From positions 1 through 19,204 of the forward strand of contig ONNU01000231.1 of assembly GCA_900319255.1 (NCBI GenBank): DNA of 19,204 bases. The letters run 5' to 3'. Below are positions 15,306-19,204 of the stretch, piece after piece (the stretch's first letter is position 1; each line of letters opens with the position of its first letter). The DNA comes from an uncultured Eubacteriales bacterium (GTDB taxonomy: Bacteria; Bacillota; Clostridia; Oscillospirales; Acutalibacteraceae). The notes below the pieces were generated by a model. That model saw only the letters and a program-made list of their open reading frames with translations. It did not search any database and was not told the origin of the DNA. A program made the translations under genes and the position numbers.

Positions 15306-15334
15306 ATATTACCATATTTCATACAAAAAATCAA
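15306..15334 (-). promoter_or_regulatory. Promoter of the nfeD-stomatin operon
   Basis: On the transcribed strand TTGATT (15329-15334) is followed after 17 bases by TAATAT (15306-15311), a good sigma-A match in an AT-rich stretch. It lies about 170 bp upstream of nfeD and downstream of the preceding radical SAM gene. Confidence 0.6.
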
Positions 15335-15398
15335 TAAATTTCGTATCGCAAAACACCGAATTTACAATTTGGAAATAAATCGGAAATTATTTTTTAAT

Positions 15399-15479
15399 GA
15401 CTTTTTTATGATGAAAAAAGTCAGAATCAGGATGATATTTTGCCCGGATATCCGGATGCTTCACTGCTCTGATCCTGAT
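15399..15479 (-). terminator. Inverted repeats after the YgiQ-type gene, possible 3' end
   Basis: Two structures follow the stop codon. The outer one pairs ATCAGGAT (15426-15433) with ATCCTGAT (15472-15479) and encloses a perfect palindrome CCGGATATCCGG (15444-15455). Further on, GACTTTTTT/AAAAAAGTC (15399-15422) forms a perfect 9-bp stem with a 6-base loop. Neither has a clean T-tract after it on the transcript, so termination is plausible but not certain. Confidence 0.4.
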
Positions 15480-15486
15480 AATATTT

Positions 15487-17454
15487 TCACCTTTTCTTTC
15501 TTCTTCGGGCGGCGTTTTGTCTGGCTGTTTCTCTTGCGTCCTTTTGTATGCTGTCGTATTTTTCAAAGGAAATGCCGTATTTTTCCTCTGCTTTTGTTTT
15601 CGGGCGGCTTGGTTTTGACGATCTGGGATTCTCCTTTTTTCTGAATGCCGGGTCGGAGCTGTTTCTCGGACGGATCAGGCATTTCTTGTCAAATCCGATG
15701 AGATCAGTCCGCCCTGCTTTTTCAAGGGCTTCATGGACAAGCTCATAGTTTTTCGGATTCTTATACTGTATCAGCGCTCTCTGCATTGCTTTGCCGTGGG
15801 GGTTATGCTCCACAAACACCGGCTTCATGGTGCGGGGATCCACTCCGGTAAAATACATACAGGTGGAGATAGTTGACGGAGTGGGATAAAAGTCCTGTAC
15901 CTGCTCGGGGCTGAGGTGATTATCACGGAGATATTCGGCAAGCTCTATCGCTTCCTTCAATGTCGAACCGGGATGGGATGACATCAGATACGGTACAAGA
16001 TACTGGGGCTTGCCAAGCTTTTTATTTATGGCTGCATATTTTTTGCAGAATGCCTGATAGACACTGTTTTCAGGTTTGCCAAGGGTTTTCAGTACAGCGT
16101 CTGAAATATGCTCCGGAGCTACCTTGAGCTGACCGCTGACATGATGCATACACATTTCCTTGAAAAATGTATCATCAGGATCTGCCATTACATAATCAAA
16201 GCGTATCCCCGAACGTATGAAAACCTTTTTGACACCAGGCAGCGCTCTGAGCTTTCTCAGAAGATCAAGATAATCGCTGTGATCCACCTCAAGATTAGGA
16301 CAGGGCTTCGGGAAAAGACACTGGCGGTTTGTGCATACGCCGCGTGTCAGCTGCTTTTTACAGGCGGGCTGTCTGAAATTTGCGGTGGGTCCTCCTACGT
16401 CATGGATATAGCCCTTGAATTCCGGGTCGTCTATGATGATCTTTGCTTCCTCGATTATTGATTCATGGCTTCTTGTCTGGATTATCCTGCCCTGATGGAA
16501 GGTAAGAGCGCAGAAATTACAGCCGCCGTAGCAGCCTCTGTTGCTTATCAGGCTGAATTTGACTTCCTTTATCGCATCTATGCCCCCGTCCTTTTCATAA
16601 CAGGGATGATAGTTTCTCATATAGGGCAGCGCGTATACTCTGTCCATTTCTTCTGTTGAAAGGGGCAGTGACATAGGGTTCTGGACAACAAAGCAATCGC
16701 CGCCATAGGGTTCCACAAGGCATTTTCCGGAAAATGCATCCGTATTACAATACTGTATGTAAAAGCTCTTTGCATAATTCAGCTTATCAGAAATAAGCTC
16801 CTCATATGACGGAAGTGTTATATAATCATACAGATCATCAAGAGTCTTTGTTTTATATACCGTTCCCTTGACAAAGGTTATCTCCTTAACAGGTATGCCG
16901 CTGTTGAGCGCAGCTGCTATCTCAGTTACAGATCTCTCCCCCATTCCGTATGACAGAATATCCGCCTGTGAATCCAGCAGAACGGAACGGCGAAGGCTGT
17001 CGTCCCAGTAATCATAATGCGCCATTCTCCTGAGGCTTGCTTCGATGCCGCCTATAATTATCGGCTTTTTCTTATACAGCTGTCGTATGAGATTTCCATA
17101 TACAACGGTGGCATGATCAGGACGCTTTCCCATTACTCCGCCGGCGGTGAAATAGTCCTTTGAACGTCTTTTCTTGGAAACCGAATAATGATTTACCATT
17201 GAATCCATATTTCCCGCAGAAACAAGAAAGCCCAGTCTTGGCTCACCGAATACATTTATGCTTTCGGGATCCTTCCAGTCGGGCTGCGATATTATACCAA
17301 TGCGGTATCCCTCTGATTCAAGCACGCGGCTTATTATCGCAGGTCCGAAGGAGGGATGGTCAACATATGCATCTCCGATAACATATGTAAAATCCACCTG
17401 ATCCCATCCTCTGTTTATCATATCCTCACGGGTAACGGGTAAAAAATCTTTCAT
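15487..17454 (-). CDS. YgiQ family radical SAM protein
   Basis: This is a member of the large YgiQ (UPF0313-type) radical SAM family, whose biochemical function is not firmly established. The 655-residue protein has an N-terminal domain with MKDFLPVTREDMINRGWDQ, GDAYVDHPSFG and the conserved GGIEASLRRMAHYDYW. The radical SAM domain follows, with the 4Fe-4S motif C308-x3-C312-x2-C315 (RGCYGGCNFCAL). Extra cysteines in ACKKQLTRGVCTNRQCLFPKPCP could bind a second metal site. Further family stretches are HVSGQLKVAPEH and QDFYPTPSTISTCMYFTG. The last 60 residues are basic and low in complexity. The ATG has ATGGAGAAAAG upstream. It lies 72 bp downstream of the ArsC-like gene. Confidence 0.95.
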   Translation of the reverse strand: MKDFLPVTREDMINRGWDQVDFTYVIGDAYVDHPSFGPAIISRVLESEGYRIGIISQPDWKDPESINVFGEPRLGFLVSAGNMDSMVNHYSVSKKRRSKDYFTAGGVMGKRPDHATVVYGNLIRQLYKKKPIIIGGIEASLRRMAHYDYWDDSLRRSVLLDSQADILSYGMGERSVTEIAAALNSGIPVKEITFVKGTVYKTKTLDDLYDYITLPSYEELISDKLNYAKSFYIQYCNTDAFSGKCLVEPYGGDCFVVQNPMSLPLSTEEMDRVYALPYMRNYHPCYEKDGGIDAIKEVKFSLISNRGCYGGCNFCALTFHQGRIIQTRSHESIIEEAKIIIDDPEFKGYIHDVGGPTANFRQPACKKQLTRGVCTNRQCLFPKPCPNLEVDHSDYLDLLRKLRALPGVKKVFIRSGIRFDYVMADPDDTFFKEMCMHHVSGQLKVAPEHISDAVLKTLGKPENSVYQAFCKKYAAINKKLGKPQYLVPYLMSSHPGSTLKEAIELAEYLRDNHLSPEQVQDFYPTPSTISTCMYFTGVDPRTMKPVFVEHNPHGKAMQRALIQYKNPKNYELVHEALEKAGRTDLIGFDKKCLIRPRNSSDPAFRKKENPRSSKPSRPKTKAEEKYGISFEKYDSIQKDARETARQNAARRRKKR

Positions 17455-17467
17455 TTCTTTTCTCCAT

Positions 17468-17519
17468 TTATCGGCTGACGGGATGGGTCAGATCATCTCA
17501 TCCCTTGTATTATCGGCTG
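17468..17519. repeat. Short direct repeats flanking a hairpin before the YgiQ-type gene
   Basis: TTATCGGCTG occurs at 17468-17477 and again at 17510-17519, a 42-bp period. Between the copies, GGGATG and CATCCC can pair into a small hairpin. There is no T-tract. It fills most of the gap between the two genes; the copy nearer the YgiQ-type start lies close to its ribosome binding site. Confidence 0.45.
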
Positions 17520-17526
17520 CCGGGTC

Positions 17527-17880
17527 TCATTTCAGCAGATTTTCCTGCCACTGCGCTTCCTTGAAGCCTACAAGTACGGTTTCTTCATCAACTATCAACG
17601 GACGCTTGACGAGCATTCCGTCTGTCGAAAGAAGTCTGAGCATTTCATCATCGGTCATTTCTGCAAGCTTATCCTTGAGCTGCATCTCCCGGTACAGCAT
17701 TCCGCTGGTATTGAAAAATTTCTTCACCGGAAGTCCGCTCTTCTTTACCCATTCTGAAAGCTCCTCAAATGTCGGGTTTTCCTCCTTGATATGTCTGTCG
17801 GTATATTCTACGCCTTTTTCGTCAAGCCATTTTTTGGCTTTTTTACAGGTTGTGCATTTCGGGTATTCGATAAAAAGCAT
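17527..17880 (-). CDS. ArsC/Spx-like thioredoxin-fold protein (arsenate reductase family)
   Basis: This is a small cytoplasmic protein of the ArsC/Spx/YffB superfamily. The 117-residue product begins MLFIEYPKCTTCKKAKKWL, with a redox CxxC pair at C9 and C12. It continues with HIKEENPTFEELSEWVKKSGLP, then LLSTDGMLVKRPLIVDEETVLVGFKEAQW, where the Arg-Pro (KRPLIV) is the superfamily's conserved anion-loop feature. Family members include arsenate reductases, Spx-type RNA polymerase regulators and uncharacterised redox proteins; sequence alone does not separate these, and no other ars genes are near. A longer frame reaches 17982, but AAGGAGGAGAG lies directly before the ATG at 17878-17880. It is followed by the YgiQ-type gene. 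Confidence 0.88.
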   Translation of the reverse strand: MLFIEYPKCTTCKKAKKWLDEKGVEYTDRHIKEENPTFEELSEWVKKSGLPVKKFFNTSGMLYREMQLKDKLAEMTDDEMLRLLSTDGMLVKRPLIVDEETVLVGFKEAQWQENLLK

Positions 17881-17923
17881 TTTGCTCTCCTCCTTATTAT
17901 TTCTGTATATCTGAAAAATGCTA

Positions 17924-17943
17924 TGTGTATGCGATAATACACA
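17924..17943. promoter_or_regulatory. Inverted repeat upstream of the ArsC-like gene
   Basis: TGTGTAT and ATACACA form perfect 7-bp arms around a 6-base centre, 44 bp upstream of the start codon. The site could be an operator or an mRNA hairpin. The TATTAT within it could serve as a -10 element, but no convincing -35 is spaced correctly. Confidence 0.35.
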
Positions 17944-18021
17944 GCGTTTCATTACGCGGTTTTCTTTGCTGATTTCTGCCATTTTCTCGCTTTGCTTTGA
18001 AAATGACTGGTTTTTATTTTA

Positions 18022-18157
18022 GGGTAGTTATTCATCAGGGGGTGACTGATTTGACGGCTTATGCTTGAAAGGAGAATGGGTGGTGCGTAGGGATTTCGCA
18101 GGGGAAGTTCTTTCGGTCTTGTCCGGCAACAAGGCTGGCGAAACTTTTATAACTACA
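18022..18157. mobile_element. Candidate MITE-like element with terminal inverted repeats
   Basis: A segment of about 135 bp is bounded by GTAGTTAT (18024-18031) and its exact reverse complement ATAACTAC (18149-18156). It is flanked on both sides by TATTTTA (18015-18021 and 18158-18164), which could be a target duplication. The interior is G-rich on the plus strand, with runs at 18038-18042, 18078-18080, 18090-18092 and 18101-18104, unlike the AT-rich flanks. It contains a nested hairpin: TTTCGC (18094-18099) with GCGAAA (18138-18143), and inside it CTTGT/ACAAG (18118-18122 with 18129-18133). No transposase is encoded. The right flank repeat contains the stop codon of the neighbouring 109-residue gene. 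Copy number elsewhere is unknown, so this remains a candidate. Confidence 0.4.
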
Positions 18158-18161
18158 TATT

Positions 18162-18491
18162 TTACTTGTATTCTCCAAGATATTCTTCCGCTCTTTCGTA
18201 TGCCTGGCTGAGATAATATTCAAAGCTGTCTGAGGATATTACGCTGATCGTCTTTTCAAGGCTCATATCCATTTCTGAAAGCTTTGCAGATAGCTCCGTC
18301 TGCATCTGCGCGGGCGTCATTTTATCTGCGTCTATGATACTGCTCCATGTATCAAACAAAGCTTTATCGGCGGGCTTGCCGTTTTTCCACAGCTCGGGGG
18401 AGATCTTTGTCAGAAGCACTGAAAGATCCTCTTCAAGTGTCTCAAACATGACCTGCTGCAAAATATAATAGCATATTAAATAGTTTTTCAT
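18162..18491 (-). CDS. Hypothetical protein, 109 residues
   Basis: I do not recognise this protein. It begins MKNYLICYYILQQVMFETLE and is then acidic, soluble and helix-rich, with ELWKNGKPADKALFDTWSSI and SFEYYLSQAYERAEEYLGEYK near the end. It has no membrane segment beyond the mildly hydrophobic first 15 residues, no cysteine pair and no known motif. The ACGGAGGAAAT ribosome binding site is strong and close to the start, and codon use resembles its neighbours, so it is very likely a real gene. It lies 39 bp downstream of the CatA-like gene in the same direction and is probably co-transcribed with it. Its stop codon lies in the direct repeat that borders the candidate MITE. Confidence 0.75.
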   Translation of the reverse strand: MKNYLICYYILQQVMFETLEEDLSVLLTKISPELWKNGKPADKALFDTWSSIIDADKMTPAQMQTELSAKLSEMDMSLEKTISVISSDSFEYYLSQAYERAEEYLGEYK

Positions 18492-18530
18492 ATTTCCTCC
18501 GTTATATCAATGATGCTGGCAATGTGCATT

Positions 18531-19148
18531 TTATCTGATGCTGTTTATCTCGTTTTGCAGAGCTTCAAGAAATCTGCCGGCATGAGAGCCGTCCATTTGT
18601 GTATGATGGAACTGGAATGAAACCGGAAGATAGTATCTGAATAGCTTTTTTCTATATCTTCCCCATATCACAAAGGGATTATTAAAACCGCTGTAAAGGC
18701 TGACAGCGCCGTCTATCTCTGTTTCGATGATCGCCGATGTACCGATGACCATATTATCAGCTGACAGATCACGGTCACAGCAGTTTTCTGCTGAAAGAGC
18801 TGTATATTTCAGATACTCCTTTTCAAACACATCCGGGTCGTCAGAAAAATGCAGATCGCAGGAATTGATATCATCTTTCCTGTTTTTTACAATGGCATTG
18901 ACTGCAACAGAATCATATTGCATCAGCTTATCGCCAACGGGAAGAATATAGAATTCCTTTATTTTCACCGCTGATCTTCCTATACAATACATCATCAGCA
19001 TATTGAATTTTTTGCCCTTTCTGCTTGCTTTGACAAGATTTGTTACATCAAGGGTCTTGAAAAAAGTGACCATCGGATCAGGGGCTTTCATCCAGTATTC
19101 AAATGCTTTCGCTCTTGATGTTTCCTGCGGAGCGATCTGTTTTGCCAT
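18531..19148 (-). CDS. CatA-like (chloramphenicol acetyltransferase family) O-acetyltransferase
   Basis: This is a trimeric-type acetyl-CoA-dependent acetyltransferase fold related to chloramphenicol acetyltransferase (CAT). The 205-residue length matches CAT (about 210-220). The catalytic motif HHxxxDG is intact as HHTQMDG, giving the catalytic base H182 and the structural D186, followed by SHAGRFLEALQ. The YSGFNNPF stretch occupies the position of CAT's substrate and acetyl-CoA loop. The opening (FEYWMKAPDPMVTFFKTLDVT) is typical of a group common in gut clostridia and distinct from classical resistance CATs. Resistance to chloramphenicol should therefore not be assumed; the natural acceptor is unknown. 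AAGGAGAAAG precedes the ATG. The start overlaps the upstream stop (TAATG). Confidence 0.88.
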   Translation of the reverse strand: MAKQIAPQETSRAKAFEYWMKAPDPMVTFFKTLDVTNLVKASRKGKKFNMLMMYCIGRSAVKIKEFYILPVGDKLMQYDSVAVNAIVKNRKDDINSCDLHFSDDPDVFEKEYLKYTALSAENCCDRDLSADNMVIGTSAIIETEIDGAVSLYSGFNNPFVIWGRYRKKLFRYYLPVSFQFHHTQMDGSHAGRFLEALQNEINSIR

Positions 19149-19204
19149 TACTTCTTTCTCCTTTTCTTTGGCTCGGGAAGCTCTTCATACATCTGGCTTA
19201 TCAG
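19148..19204 (-). CDS. C-terminal end of an unidentified protein (cut by window edge)
   Basis: The last 57 bases read, on the minus strand, as 18 codons LISQMYEELPEPKKRRKK followed by TAA. The stop shares one base with the ATG of the CatA-like gene (TAATG), which strongly suggests a real upstream cistron with translational coupling. The lysine/arginine-rich tail does not identify the protein; its body lies beyond the window. Confidence 0.6.
   Translation of the reverse strand: MISQMYEELPEPKKRRKK

Noticed and set aside
17881..17982. N-terminal extension of the ArsC-like protein
   Set aside because: In-frame codons exist, but the perfect AAGGAGGAG site lies right before the internal ATG, and family members start at that point.
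18038..18104. G-quadruplex in the candidate element
   Set aside because: Four G runs exist, but the first is separated from the second by about 35 bases, outside the usual loop limits.
1..19204. CRISPR array, tRNA, rRNA or phage genes
   Set aside because: No regularly spaced repeats, tRNA-like cloverleaf, rRNA sequence, integrase or phage structural gene was seen on either strand.

Overview
The window looks like chromosomal DNA of an anaerobic Firmicute (Bacillota), most plausibly a Ruminococcus-like member of the Oscillospiraceae. This is inferred from four things: a V-type ATPase with a sodium-type c-ring, a purine cluster that uses a PurO-type IMP cyclohydrolase beside a single-domain AICAR transformylase, strong GGAGG-type ribosome binding sites, and a mid-40s GC impression. 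No taxonomic marker such as rRNA is present. Every gene I accept lies on the minus strand, so transcription runs from high to low coordinates.

Bases 1-5965 hold a V-type (A/V) ATPase operon transcribed ntpF-ntpI-ntpK-ntpE-ntpC-ntpG-ntpA, with ntpA cut by the left edge. This is the gene order of the Enterococcus hirae Na+-V-ATPase operon. The c-subunit carries the residues that bind Na+ in E. hirae, so I predict a sodium pump or sodium-driven synthase. Three of the seven genes start with TTG. A 182-bp hairpin-rich spacer separates ntpG from ntpA. Two promoter candidates and the purD terminator lie in 5966-6338.

Bases 6339-13556 hold a compact purine operon, purE-(20-codon small ORF)-purF-purM-purN-purO-purH(AICARFT only)-purD. 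The last two steps of IMP synthesis are done by two separate proteins instead of bifunctional PurH. purC, purB, purL/S/Q and purK are not in the window. A promoter overlapping the tail of the preceding terminator, with an inverted repeat just downstream, sits ahead of purE.

Bases 13649-15300 hold an nfeD-stomatin (SPFH) membrane pair with its own promoter and a structured leader of about 160 nt. Bases 15487-17454 encode a YgiQ-type radical SAM protein. An ArsC/Spx-like thioredoxin-fold protein lies upstream of it.

The right end (18162-19204) holds the C-terminal tail of an unidentified protein, a CatA-like acetyltransferase joined to it by a TAATG overlap, and a 109-residue protein I do not recognise. 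Between that protein and the ArsC-like gene is a G-rich segment of about 135 bp. It has 8-bp inverted terminal repeats and 7-bp flanking direct repeats, and is a candidate small non-autonomous (MITE-like) element. It is the most novel-looking object here. The rest is core metabolism and bioenergetics with a few unusual arrangements.
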